DNA of 64,000 nt from contig CM044315.1 in NCBI GenBank assembly GCA_024291935.2, forward strand, positions 57,448,385 to 57,512,384, in the 5' to 3' direction. The notes beneath the pieces are model-generated. The model ran no database searches, was not told the origin of the DNA, and was given only the letters and a program-made list of their open reading frames with translations. The translations under genes were made by a program, and so were the position numbers. Positions 22,301 to 32,139 of this stretch are shown here, piece after piece. Source of the DNA: Okapia johnstoni. Its lineage: Eukaryota; Chordata; Mammalia; Artiodactyla; Giraffidae. Position 1 is the stretch's first letter, and every line of letters begins with the position of its first letter.

Positions 22301-23594
22301 TTAAAAAATAAGTTTAAGTTAATTGGTTTAATTAAACATTAAGGAGTGAAAATCTTATTACATAAGGGTGAGCTGTAGAGGGCCACAAACATTGTCATAT
22401 TAAGAACTGTTTACCCTTCCTACCCTGGCCCAAGAGCCAGTTTGCACCCACCTTGGGAGTGGGCAATACCTATCCAATGAGAGTATGCTTTATATCCCTA
22501 AGAGTCTCTTGTGAAACTCACCAGCTTCCTCTGGACCTGCCATCCTTGGTCTTTCCTCATACCTCTGGCTAGTGGTATCCCACCCTTTGCCTGCTGCTGC
22601 TCTAATAACACCTCCTCTATCTGTTTTCCTAGACCACACAACTAGGACTGAACATCTGAGACTTCAGGACAGGGTCACAACTCAGGGAAAAAGTCATACC
22701 TCATTTTATTACAGCAGAATAGTGGTGGGCAAAAGGAACAGGGTCCGTGAAACTAAAAAACAAGCCAGGAGAGGCAAGTGTTTGGTGGGCCTGTGCAGGG
22801 AGAGGCAAGGCAACCAGAGCTTCAAATGGACCACTTTGAAGGCTGCTATTCCTAATTGTTTTGTTTTGCCGTAATCTTAACATATGACTTTAAAAATCAC
22901 AAGTACCACTTTTCGAGAAACTATACTTCCAGGGAAGAGCAGTGAAAGACTTGCAGGCAGAGAACAGAATTTGGTGCTGTGAATGCATCAAATGTCAGGT
23001 TTGGTGGAGCAGGAGTGGCTGGCTGGAGATAGGGAGAGTCTAAATATGCCTTGCATTCAAGAGTTGGGAGCCAGTAAATGATTTAAAGCAGGTGCTTTAT
23101 TTTTGTGTCTCTGATCTGTTTTCCTCCTTTTTCTCCCATTTGCCTTTACTTATGATGCTGCATGTCCCGAAGATATTAATCGATCCTTTATTCGGTGCTC
23201 TCCCCTGACTGTCCAGGTATTTGTTGGAAGTCTGACCTTTGGCATCCATGGAACCAATCTCCTTGGCACCTCCATTTGCATGCCCTGTGGGCACCTGCAT
23301 ACCAGCTCAATTCAGTGGTCACCCAGGCTTGAAACCTTAGAATGATCTTCCTTATTCTCTCTTATTGTTGCTCTACGAAACCACAGAGAGCGCGTAATAG
23401 ATTCCATCTCCCTCTGGCACTGCTCACATTCACTTGGGCATTCAACAAATATTTCCCCTCCTCCCTGTTTTTCTTCTCCCTTCCTCTCCTCCCCTACCCC
23501 TTTTTCCCCTTCCTTCTTCTTTGCCTGCCCCTACCCTTCCTCCCTCTCACTCTTCTCTTTTTTGTAGCCAAGAACTGTGCTGTTGCTTTGTGCA
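22301..23594. other. Mostly unique non-coding DNA
   Basis: No gene recognised. A short L2-like phrase (cacccaggcttgaaacc) lies at 23320-23340. The polypyrimidine tract is listed separately. Confidence 0.45.
23450..23567 (+). repeat. Polypyrimidine tract, about 118 nt
   Basis: Almost only C and T on the plus strand, with about half a dozen purines by eye. It generates Pro/Leu/Ser-rich chance frames at 23342-23631. Confidence 0.85.
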
Positions 23595-23770
23595 CATCAT
23601 TTTCCATTTAACTCTCACAATAGCTCTGTGAAGTTGAATATTATTATCCCCTTCTGCACATAAGAAAAGGAAGATTCAAATGGGAAGAGTAGCTTGTCCA
23701 AATTCACACATAAGTGTCAGAATTAGGGGGAATCTGTGGTGTCTGTCTCATACCCCCCAGGTCATGCTTT
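23595..23770 (-). repeat. MIR SINE, reverse orientation
   Basis: Reverse MIR: taactctcacaatagctctg, attattatccccttctgcac, gtagcttgtccaaattcac. Confidence 0.75.
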
Positions 23771-23879
23771 TCACGTAAACCACTGAAAAAATCCAAATGG
23801 GTCTCTCTTCTTCCTGTGCCTCTCGACTCCAGGCCTTCCCAGATCCTGCTGGATTTGATCCTCTATGGCACAAATGTGG

Positions 23880-24120
23880 TCATGTAAAGTGAAAGAAAGT
23901 GAAAATGTCAGTTGCTCAGTCGTGTCTGACTCCTTGCAACCTCGTGGACTGCAGCCCACCGTGCTCCTCTGTCCATGGGATTCTCCAGGCAAGAATACTG
24001 GAGTGGGTTGTCATTTCCTTCTCCAGGGGATCTTCCTGACCCATGGATAGAACCCAGGTGTACCGTACTGCAGGCAGATTCTTTACCATCTGAGCTACCA
24101 GGGAAGCTCTCATCATGTAA
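23880..24120 (-). mobile_element. Bov-tA SINE with 8-bp TSD
   Basis: Reverse Bov-tA: gtgaaagaaagtgaaaatg tail side, gctcagtcgtgtctgactcc, caggcaagaatactggagtg, and a reverse tRNA-like head ending accatctgagctaccaggg. The flanks tcatgtaa at 23880-23887 and 24113-24120 match, giving 23888-24112. Confidence 0.93.
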
Positions 24121-24249
24121 CTCCTTTATTGAAAAAAATCCCTCAATTTATAAGTGTACTAACATCTAAATCCCCCACAGCAGCATGCTCCTGGTTTGTT
24201 TTTTTTTTAATCCCTTTGAAGACATCAGGATATGGGAACAATCTGGGAT

Positions 24250-24335
24250 TTGATTTCAGAATACCTGGGCTCAGTCCAATCCTGGAACCACCACTTTCTA
24301 GATGTGTGATCCTGAGCAGCTTTCTCTGAGCCTCA
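24250..24335 (+). repeat. MIR SINE, left part (split)
   Basis: aatacctgggctcagtccaa, aaccaccactttctagatg, tgtgatcctgagcagc and tctgagcctca; interrupted by an L2-like insert. Confidence 0.65.
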
Positions 24336-24453
24336 TTTATTTATTTATTTACTGAATATTTATCCTGTGCCTTTGATGTGCTGGCCTCTGTGTGAGGATT
24401 TTGAATGTGAAGAAAACATGCATTATATTTGCCTTTAAAGAGCTTCCAGACTG
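24336..24453 (-). repeat. L2-like 3'-end insert within MIR
   Basis: Begins with ttta repeats and reads aatatttatcctgtgccttt, gatgtgctggcctctgtg, and aaagagcttcca, the reverse L2 terminus. A duplicated gcctca (24330-24335 and 24454-24459) flanks it like a TSD. Confidence 0.5.
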
Positions 24454-24560
24454 GCCTCAGTTTTCTCATCTGTACGAGGATAATTTTTATCTCACTGGAC
24501 TGTTGCTTAGAGTTTACAGAGGTGATGGCATGAATATGCTTTGCTCCGTGTAAGGTGCTG
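24454..24560 (+). repeat. MIR SINE, right part
   Basis: Resumes with cctcagttttctcatctg, tacgaggataatttttatc, tcactggactgttgcttag. Confidence 0.6.
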
Positions 24561-24599
24561 ATGATCTGAAGTTATATTTTCTACTGCTCTTATTCCGGT

Positions 24600-24770
24600 A
24601 AGGTTCCCTGCACTTTTCTAGCTCCGTATGTTTGCTTATACTCCTCTCAACTTTTAAACATCCTATGTTATCTTTCTGGCCCAACTGGAAAAGTATCTTA
24701 TCCTGTAAACCTTTCTAGAACCTCCTTGCTTAATATGAAGTTTTATTCATTCATTGAAGGATTCAAGAAT
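24600..24770 (+). repeat. L2 LINE fragment
   Basis: Order ctagctccgtatgtttgc, ttatctttctggcccaac, cctgtaaacctttctagaac. A weak L2 match. Confidence 0.4.
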
Positions 24771-24794
24771 ACTTATGAAACACTTTTTTGGAAC

Positions 24795-25742
24795 AGTTGT
24801 TTTCCAACATGTGGTATATAGACCCTGAGGGGCTCAAGAACCTTTCAGGGAGTTCTCAAGGCTCTTTATAATATTCTTATATAATTCTTTTATAATGTTA
24901 AGATAATATTTGACTTTTTTAGTGTATTGACATTTGGAGTAATGCTGCAAAAACGGTAGAGGCTAAGACTCCTGTTTGGAAAATTTGTATCTGCTACCAT
25001 GAGCTTGACGACATCTCAAACATACTTTAAGAAAGTATACTTAATGACTTTCCTAATGAGATTGGTAGTAATGTTAACGAGTATTCTTTCTTGGTACTAA
25101 GTGATGAAATATGTCCAGATATGGCAAACCTGCAGAACTCAGTGAACTGATAGTTTTCAAAGACCGATGTGTGATGTTACAAGCCCTGCACAGTAGTCAA
25201 TTCAAATGAGAGATAGACTAAGCAATTCTAACATAGCAGTATATGAAAAGATCATTGGAAGGGTTTCAGCTAACCTTTAAGAAATCATTTGTTAAGTGTG
25301 GTGTTGTCAGAAACCCATCTCTATCTGTGTGAGGCCAAACTTCATATACATACTTCATATCACAACATATTGGACTTAAAGGCAAAAGTAAGAATCCAGC
25401 TGTGCTCTATTAGAGAGATTTGCAGAGATGACATTGAAGAGATTTAAGAAAAGGTAAAACAGCTCTACACTTCTCACTTTATCTTCTGTTTTGAAAAACA
25501 GTTTCTCACAATGTGTTGTTTTTATTAGGATCTAATGGATTTACTGTTGCTATGTTTTTAGTCCATTAATAAATATTTTCAAAATTTCTGCTTTAGTTTC
25601 CAATAGAGTGTGTCTATATATATATATATATGGATATAGATATGTATATCGATAGAATAAAAAAAGTAAACAAAAGCCCTTTGGACCCCAGTTTTGAAAA
25701 CTGTAAAGGGATCCTGAGACCAAACACTTAAGAGAACTGCTG
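24795..25742 (+). repeat. Relic hAT-like DNA transposon
   Basis: The left end (acagttgttttccaacatg) and the reverse complement of the right end (aagagaactgctg) resemble each other as diverged terminal inverted repeats. The right end reads acaaaagccctttggacccc, gtaaagggatcctgagacc, a pattern known from old mammalian hAT elements. The interior (tattggacttaaaggcaaaa, agaatccagctgtgctctat) looks like a decayed transposase. I cannot assign Charlie versus Zaphod type. No open frame survives. Confidence 0.5.
25612..25655. repeat. TA-rich simple repeat
   Basis: ta dinucleotides with degenerate gata units, inside the relic transposon. Confidence 0.8.
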
Positions 25743-25761
25743 AATGAGAACAGTTCTAGTC

Positions 25762-25812
25762 ATTATGGGGTCGCAAAGAGTCGAACACGACTGAGCGACT
25801 GAACTGAACTGA
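25762..25812 (+). mobile_element. Very short BovB/Bov-A 3' end
   Basis: About 50 bp of the shared 3' terminus: ggggtcgcaaagagtcgaac, acgactgagcgactgaac, tgaactgaa. Extreme 5' truncation of BovB or a SINE. Confidence 0.8.
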
Positions 25813-26240
25813 ATCACTGGCATACAGTAGTGAAAACTTAAGTCCCTCCTATAGTGAAGTTTATCCACGAATATCACTGTGATTCTGCGTTTTCTGGCAT
25901 GATCTACGTACAAAATCAATTCAAATAGTCATGAAATGATTATAGACTAGTGTATGGTGCTCTGGCATCCATACCAAGCCTGGAATGCATGTTAATATAT
26001 TAGAGATGTGAAGAAGAGCAGTTTACCCAAGAGACTAATAAATGTGTCAGTCCCTTCTAAAAAGTCCAGTTTCAGCTGAGGGAAGCAGCCCGGGCTATTA
26101 GTTAAACATGGAGTGGTCATGTTCCTAACTAATATGACTTGTCCCCTGGCCCTTCTCCCTTAGCCCCAGATGATTTGGTCAAGAGGAACCCCTGACCCTA
26201 CGGAAGCCATAGCCTGACAGCCTGGTCTGCTGTGAAAACT
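25813..26240. other. Unique non-coding DNA
   Basis: Nothing recognised. Confidence 0.45.
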
Positions 26241-27477
26241 TCAGTTCAGTTCAGTTCAGTTGCTCAGTCGTGTCCTACTCTTTGTGACCCCATGGACTGC
26301 AACTGCCAGGCCTCCCTGTCCATGGCCAGCTCCCGGAGTTTACCGAAACTCATGTCCATCGAGTCGGTGATGCCCTCCTCATCCTCTGTCATCCTCTTCT
26401 CCTCCTGCCCCCAATCCTTCCCAGCATCAGGGTCTTTTCCAATGAGTCAACTCTTCGCATGAGGTGGCCAAAGTATTGGAGTTTCAGCTTCAACTTTAGT
26501 CCTTCCAATGAACACCCAGGACTGATCTCCTTTAGGATGGACTAGTTGGATCTCCTTGCAATCCAAGGGACTCTCAAGAGTCTTCTCCAACACCACAGTT
26601 CAAAAGCATTAATTCTTCGGCGCTCAGCTTTCTTCACCATCCAACTCTCACATCCATACATGACTACTGGAAAAACCATAGCCTTAACTAGACAGACCTT
26701 TGTTGGCAAAGTAATGCCTCTGCTTTTTAATATGCTATCTAGGTTGGTCATAACTTTCCTTCCAAGGTGTAAGCGTCTTTTAACTTCATGGCTGCAATCA
26801 CCATCTGCAGTGATTTTGAAGCCCCCCAAAATAAAATCTGACACTGTTTCCACTGTTTCCCCGTCCATTTCCCATGAAGTGATGGAACCAGATGCCATGA
26901 TCTTAGTTTTCTAAATGTTGAGCTTTAAGCCAGCTTTTTCACTCTCCTCTTTCACTTTCATCAAGAGGCTTTTTAATTCCTCTTAACTTTCTGCCATAAG
27001 GGTGGTGTCATCTGCATATCTGAGGTTATTGATATTTCTCCTGGCAATCTTGATTCCAGCTTGTGATTCATCCAGCCCAGTATTTCTCATGATGTACTCT
27101 GCATATAAGTTAAATAAGCGGGGTGACAATGTACAGCCTTGACATAACCCTTTTCCTATTTGGAACCAGTCTGTTGTTCCATGTCCAGTTCTAACTGTTG
27201 CTTCCTAACCTGCATACAGGTTTCTCAAGAGGCAGGTCAGGTGGTCTGCTATTTCCATCTCTTTAAGAATTTTCCAGAGTTTATTGTGAGCCACACAGTC
27301 AAAAGCTTTGGCATAGTCAATAAAGCAGAAATAGATGTTTCTCTGAAACTCTCTTGCTTTTTCGATGATCCAGCGGATGTTGGCAATTTGATCTCTGGTT
27401 CCTCTGCCTTTTCTAAAACCAGCTTGAACATCTGGAAGTTCATGGTTCATGTATTGCTGAAGCCTGACTTGGAGAAT
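26241..27477 (-). mobile_element. BovB LINE, 5'-truncated (about 1.24 kb)
   Basis: Reverse BovB from its 3' terminus (ttcagttcag repeats at 26241) to the coding region just upstream of the RT core. On the minus strand, 26542-26898 reads the C-terminal domain ([27 protein letters not shown]) and 27205-27450 reads an RT segment with the FIDYAKAFDCV motif. A YADD-box region lies between, in a broken frame. Frameshifts and stops make it dead. It stops abruptly at 27477, where a second BovB segment begins. Confidence 0.93.
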
Positions 27478-27478
27478 C

Positions 27479-27934
27479 TAAGATGCTATGATCTTAGTTT
27501 TCTGAATGTTGATCTTTAAGCCAACTTTTTCACTCTCCTCTTTCACTTTCATCAAGAGGCTTTTTAATTCCTCTTCACTTTCTGCCATAAGGGTGGTGGC
27601 ATCGGCATATCTGAGGTTATTGATATTTCTCCCGGCAATCTTGATTCCAGCTTGTGATTATCCAGCTCAGTGTTTCTCATGATGTACTCTGCATGTAAGT
27701 TAAATAAGCAGGGTGACAATATACAGCCTTGACATGCTCCTTTCCTGATTTGGGACCAGTCTGTTGTTCCATGTCCAGTTCTAACTGTTGCTTCCTGACC
27801 TTCATACAGGTTTCTCAAGAGGCAGGTCAGGTGGTCTGGTATTCCCATCATTTTAAGAATTTTCCAGAGTTTGTTGTGGTCCACACAGTCAAAGGCTTTG
27901 GCATAGTCAATAAAGCAGAAGTAAATTCTCTTAA
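27479..27934 (-). mobile_element. BovB LINE internal segment, partial direct duplicate
   Basis: About 455 bp repeat the region 26896-27338 in the same orientation at roughly 93 percent identity by eye. It begins inside the element, not at a BovB 3' end, so it is not an ordinary independent insertion. Both copies share the variant ctttttaattcctctt, whereas other copies here read ctctttagttcttctt or similar. The minus frame 27564-28046 carries FIDYAKAFDCVDHNKLWKIL. Confidence 0.85.
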
Positions 27935-28581
27935 AGGCACCACGTGCCCAGTTGGATTCTTTATAAGGACTTGTGAATGAAAGACACACAGGACTGGGAG
28001 AGCTGGCAGTCTGATGTGTGGCTGAGAAGACAAGCACAGAAGCCACATCGCCAGCTCTGAGTCAGCAGAAACTGTGAGGAAACAGAACCAGAGGGGAGAC
28101 CTAAGATGCATGGCAGGAGCAGTCCAAGCAGAGAAGAAAGGCTGAGTCATCAACGTGTGTATGGTGGGGGCGGGGGTCGGTCCCGTATTCCTGCTGTTAA
28201 CGGGAGACCAGTTAATTCAATCCCCAAAGTTGCCTTGGCTCCTCTCGATTCTTAAGCTGATTTTTTTGGTCTCAGGGAGGCCTATCACCTTGGCCCTCAC
28301 TGTCTTATGTATGTTTACAATAAACCTCTAATGTGTGAGTTCAGCAGAGGAAGTTTGTTCCTTTCCACAAAGGAGCCTAACGTACACAAAGGTGATTGGA
28401 ACTCAGTCTGGGTGGTGGGGTAGGGGACATGCCTTACAAGAGATGGTGTCAGCAGGGCCTGACGGAACTTTAGTGGACAGAGGGTGTTCCAGGCTGGAGC
28501 ACCAGCATGGCCAAGGGGCTTGTGTGAGGAGAGGCAGACGGTGGCAGGAGAGGTCACCAAAGTAGCATATGAAGGGATTAT
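27935..28581. other. Non-BovB spacer between opposed BovB copies
   Basis: About 650 bp. The region 28450-28560 resembles reverse L2 (ttccaggctggagcaccagc, atggccaaggggcttgtg). An aataaac at about 28319 is a possible polyadenylation-like motif. Otherwise unique. Confidence 0.5.
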
Positions 28582-29318
28582 TTGGCTCTTGATGAAGGTG
28601 AAAGAGGAGAATGAAAAAGTTGGCTTAAAGCTCAACGTTCAGAAAACTAAGATCATGGCATCTGGTCCCATCACTTCATGGCAAATAGATGGGGAAACAG
28701 TGGAAACAGTGTCAGACTTTATTTTTTGGGGCTCCAGAATCACTGCTGATGGTGATTGCAGCCATGAAATTAAAAGACGCTTACTCCTTGGAAGGAAGGT
28801 TATGACCAACCTAGATAGCATATTTAAAATCAGAGACATTACTTTGTCAACAAAGGTCCGTCTAGTCAAGGCTATGGTTTTTCCAGTGGTCATGTATGGA
28901 TGTGAGAGTTGGACGGTGAAGAAAGCTGAGCACCGAAGAATTGATGCTTTTGAGCTGTGGTGTTGGAGAAGACTCCTGAGAGTCCCTTGGACTGCAAGGA
29001 GATCCAATCAATCCATCCTAAAGGAGATCAATCCTGGGTGTTCATTGGAAGGTCTGATGTTGAAGCTGAAACTCCAATACTTTGGCCACCTCATGCGAAG
29101 AGTTGACTCATTGGAAAAGACCCTAATGCTGGGTAGGATTGGGGGCGGGAGGAGAAGAGGATGACAGAGGATGAGATGGTTGGATGGCATCACCGACTCG
29201 ATGGACATGGGTTTGGGTAGACTCCGGGAGTTGGTGATGGACAGAGAGGCCTGGTGTGCTGCAATTCATGGTGTCGCAAAGAGTTGGACACGACTGAGCG
29301 ACTGAACTGAACTGAACA
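28582..29318 (+). mobile_element. BovB LINE, 5'-truncated, forward (about 737 bp)
   Basis: Forward BovB from ggctcttgatgaaggtg to the gactgaactgaactgaac terminus. The frame at 28484-29164 (226 codons) is open over most of it and reads the C-terminal domain after the RT core ([67 protein letters not shown]). The first ~30 codons of that frame are host DNA, so it is not a gene. A stop (tga) at the RRRG site ends it. No convincing TSD. Confidence 0.93.
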
Positions 29319-29758
29319 AGCTGGTTAGCTCAAATGAACTCTTGCAGAGAGCGTTGGAAAGCACCAGAGGAGGCCAACTGTGGCAAAAGGTGAAAGGAAG
29401 CTTCTGTAGGTTCTTAAATAGAGAGGACTGAAAATGGAAGTGGGTGAAAATTAGACTGGCCTGATGACTGAGAAGGAACTGAGGAGAGAGTATTTGAGGC
29501 AGGGATGCTGGTTTCACGGCCATCATGGTAACCCTGTAGTGTCCATGGATGTGCTGGTCACCTCAGCACTGGTTATAGTAGAACCTGAAGAGCCAGTCCC
29601 ATTAATTCACCTGAGAAAGGGCTTGATTCGAGGGACTTGGTTTTGTTAACTGCTGTGCGGCTGTGTTAGGAACATCCCAGAGTTAGCTAGAACCTGTGCT
29701 GACTAGAATGGGACTGATCCTTCTCTCTTCCACCTCCCACCCCATGCTGTACTTTCAG
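29319..29758. other. Unique non-coding DNA
   Basis: No recognised repeat. It ends at the pyrimidine-rich acceptor of the candidate exon. Confidence 0.45.
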
Positions 29759-29804
29759 ATAACCCAGTTTTTGCCAGGAAAAGCCCTTCCTTGCTGAGGG
29801 AAAG
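29759..29804 (+). other. Candidate exon (46 nt)
   Basis: The acceptor cccatgctgtactttcag lies behind a pyrimidine-rich stretch (ccttctctcttccacctccc), and the donor is aaag|gtaaga. After two bases completing a codon, one frame is open (NPVFARKSPSLLRE plus two bases); the other two frames have stops. I do not recognise the peptide. It may be a pseudoexon. Confidence 0.22.
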
Positions 29805-29885
29805 GTAAGAACTGGGGAAGAACTTCTTTGGGCAAAGTGTGAAAAGTTCAATGGGGAATCATTTGCATAAAATCAATTGGGGATT

Positions 29886-30092
29886 TTCCAAAAGGGCTTC
29901 CCTTATGGCTCAGCTGGTATGAGCTGCAATATGGGAGACCTGGGTTCAATCCCTGGGTTGGGAAGATCCCCTAGAGAAGGGAAAGGCTACCCACTCTAGT
30001 ATTCTGGCCTGGAGCATTCCATGGACTGTATAGTCCATGAGGTCTCAAAGAGTCGGACACAACTGAGCAAGTTTCACTTTCACTTCCAAAAG
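29886..30092 (+). mobile_element. Bov-tA SINE with 9-bp TSD
   Basis: Forward Bov-tA: ggcttcccttatggctcagc, ggttcaatccctgggttg, actctagtattctggcctgg, aaagagtcggacacaactg. The flanks ttccaaaag at 29886-29894 and 30084-30092 are identical. Insertion 29895-30083. Confidence 0.95.
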
Positions 30093-30609
30093 TCAGCACA
30101 ACCACAGCAAGGGGCCCTTTTCCCAAAGCCACGTACTCCTGGTTGGGTTTCTCAAGATTTCAGATGTGAAGTGTAAACACTTTATTTTTGTGTTATTCAT
30201 ACTTGAGTTGTTGTGTTTCACAGTGAATTTAATTTATGGTTTTGTACTGCCTGGCTCAGCTGTGCTTGTGAATTTAGATGCTCAACAAGCAGCGGGCTCA
30301 TCTTCCTCTACATGCTCGTCTTGTATGTGTTGGCATCTTAGGAGAGCATTTCATCCTTTCAATAACATTGAAAGGGAAGGGGGTCCCTGCGTTTCAAGGA
30401 CCCGTGTTTTCATGGGAGGTCAAGCTGGAGATGAGTAGGAAAAGAATCTTAGAAATTATTCTAGTGAGCGTGACTTTCTGTGTTTTGCCAGTTAATTAAT
30501 TTTTAACACATGAAAGTGATATTCCAAGTTAGAATGAGCTGGGTATTGAGTTGGGGTGAGCTGTGGTAAGAAGCTGTTCCATTTTATTAACCTTAGCAAA
30601 CTGTTAGCC
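30093..30609. other. Unique non-coding DNA
   Basis: Nothing recognised; the frames at 30166-30499 lack coding features. Confidence 0.45.
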
Positions 30610-30700
30610 GCTAAGCAATTGCCTTTACTTCTCTCACCCCATCTGTAAAATGTTGATAATTAAAATATCCTCTTCTTAGTGTGGACATAAGTGTTAAGTG
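30610..30700 (+). repeat. MIR fragment
   Basis: gcctttacttctctcacccc, atctgtaaaatgttgataat, ttaaaatatcctcttcttag. Collinear with MIR. Confidence 0.5.
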
Positions 30701-31789
30701 AACTAAAGTGTAACTCAATTGATAAACAGGTGTTTATTAAGTATCTACTATATGTCATTTACTCTGTGCCTGTGGTTACAGTAGAAACCAAGATTGAAAT
30801 GGGGCTCAAAGAAAAGTGCTTCCACGTGTGCCTAGTAGGTAGTAAAATGTTCAGCAAATGTTACCTGTTGTTGTTACTGTTTTTGATGGAAGTGCACCTA
30901 AGTTCAGAAATTCTTGAACAAACCAGAGTTAGCCAGAGGAAAGGTATAGAAATCCAGGTCTCAAGCAGAAAGCCTCCTGAGTGTACCAGTCTCAGCAAGG
31001 AAGGGCTGTCCCTGGCAAAGACTGGGTTATCTGAATGTACAGTTTGGAAAGAGTCATGTATTATGCTTTTCACACTCATACACACAGAGAGAACATTCAT
31101 TATGTGGTCTTCAGGCACCGAGAACAATGTATATGTTTAAGCTGGCAAATAAATGCGTGTCTTTTATCACTAGGGCATTCATTTTCATGATAGGCATCCA
31201 GCAGGCATGTTTTTCAAAGTTGGTCACATGGTAAATTGTAAACATGCATTTGGAAGAATTCTGTAATATTGATCATAAGAAGAACTATGAAGATAAAATA
31301 GAGTCAATTGTGAGTGGTTTTATTCTGAATTTTCATTGGACACTTTAGAACTATTCTTATGAGTCCTCACATTCTAGTGCCAGTTTTCCCAGCACGTTTA
31401 TTTTTGCATAGGTGTGTCAGTGTGTACATCTTCTTTGTTGATCTACTTTGGAATCTAACCCTGGTAGATGTTGCCCTTTTCCTGTTGCCTTTCACTCCAC
31501 CGCTTTCTCCTTGGGTTATCAATAAAATGATCTCCTGTACTGATAAGTAGCCATCCATTCACCTTTGTATCCAAATGCTAGACATTTGGGTTGTTGCCAG
31601 CCTTTCATAATGAGGAACATATTTGCTGTAAATATAGTATAGAGATTGCTTCGTCAGTGACTTATTGTGTACCTTCTGGAATGGCACCGTCTGGCAAGGT
31701 CTTAGAAGTGATATCAGCTCATTAAACTAAGAGTCTTGAGAACTGGCACTCAGGAGTTCCTGAGACAGCATCTTATTATTTGGCTTATT
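30701..31789. other. Mostly unique non-coding DNA
   Basis: About 30725-30780 has an L2-like terminus phrase (gtgtttattaagtatctac). The 149-codon frame at 30691-31140 starts in it and has no domain. Around 31550-31660 there may be an old L1 scrap. Confidence 0.4.
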
Positions 31790-31975
31790 TTTCTTTATAC
31801 AATTAGGAGATATGTAGGGAGGACCTAGCGTGTGCAAGGGAGTACCAGGCACTGGTGAGCAAGGTAGAAAAGGTCCCTAGCTAATGGTGCATACACGGCT
31901 AGCAGATGCAAGATGAGTGTTGTGAAAGCAAACGTTGTCATGGTGACATTGCCATCCTGTAAGCACAGTGTCAGA
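31790..31975 (-). repeat. L2 LINE 3' end, reverse orientation
   Basis: gcgtgtgcaagggagtacc, aggcactggtgagcaaggta, gaaaaggtccctagc. Reverse L2 terminus, diverged. Confidence 0.45.
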
Positions 31976-32139
31976 CTTCCAGGTGAAAAGTGGATATTTG
32001 GTTTGGGTAGGTCTAGATACAGTATACAGTGTACTACTTTAGATTAACTGCAGAGGGTGGGGTAAGAGGCAATCAAACTGTAGAATATTAAAAAGCAATA
32101 CAATGTTTTGTTATTTCTAAATTGGGCTAACAGAGTGAT

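Noticed and set aside
28484..29164. A 226-codon frame that looks like a protein gene
   Set aside because: Most of it is BovB 3' coding text and its first ~30 codons are host DNA. There is no start context or promoter and the element is 5'-truncated.
27479..29318. A single twin-primed BovB spanning the whole interval
   Set aside because: No matching TSD at 27478 and 29319 was found, and a 650-bp non-BovB spacer separates the halves, unlike the clean case at 44879-46067.
30691..31140. A 149-codon plus-strand frame
   Set aside because: It has no recognisable domain or codon bias and starts in a probable L2 remnant. It is consistent with chance in AT-rich DNA.
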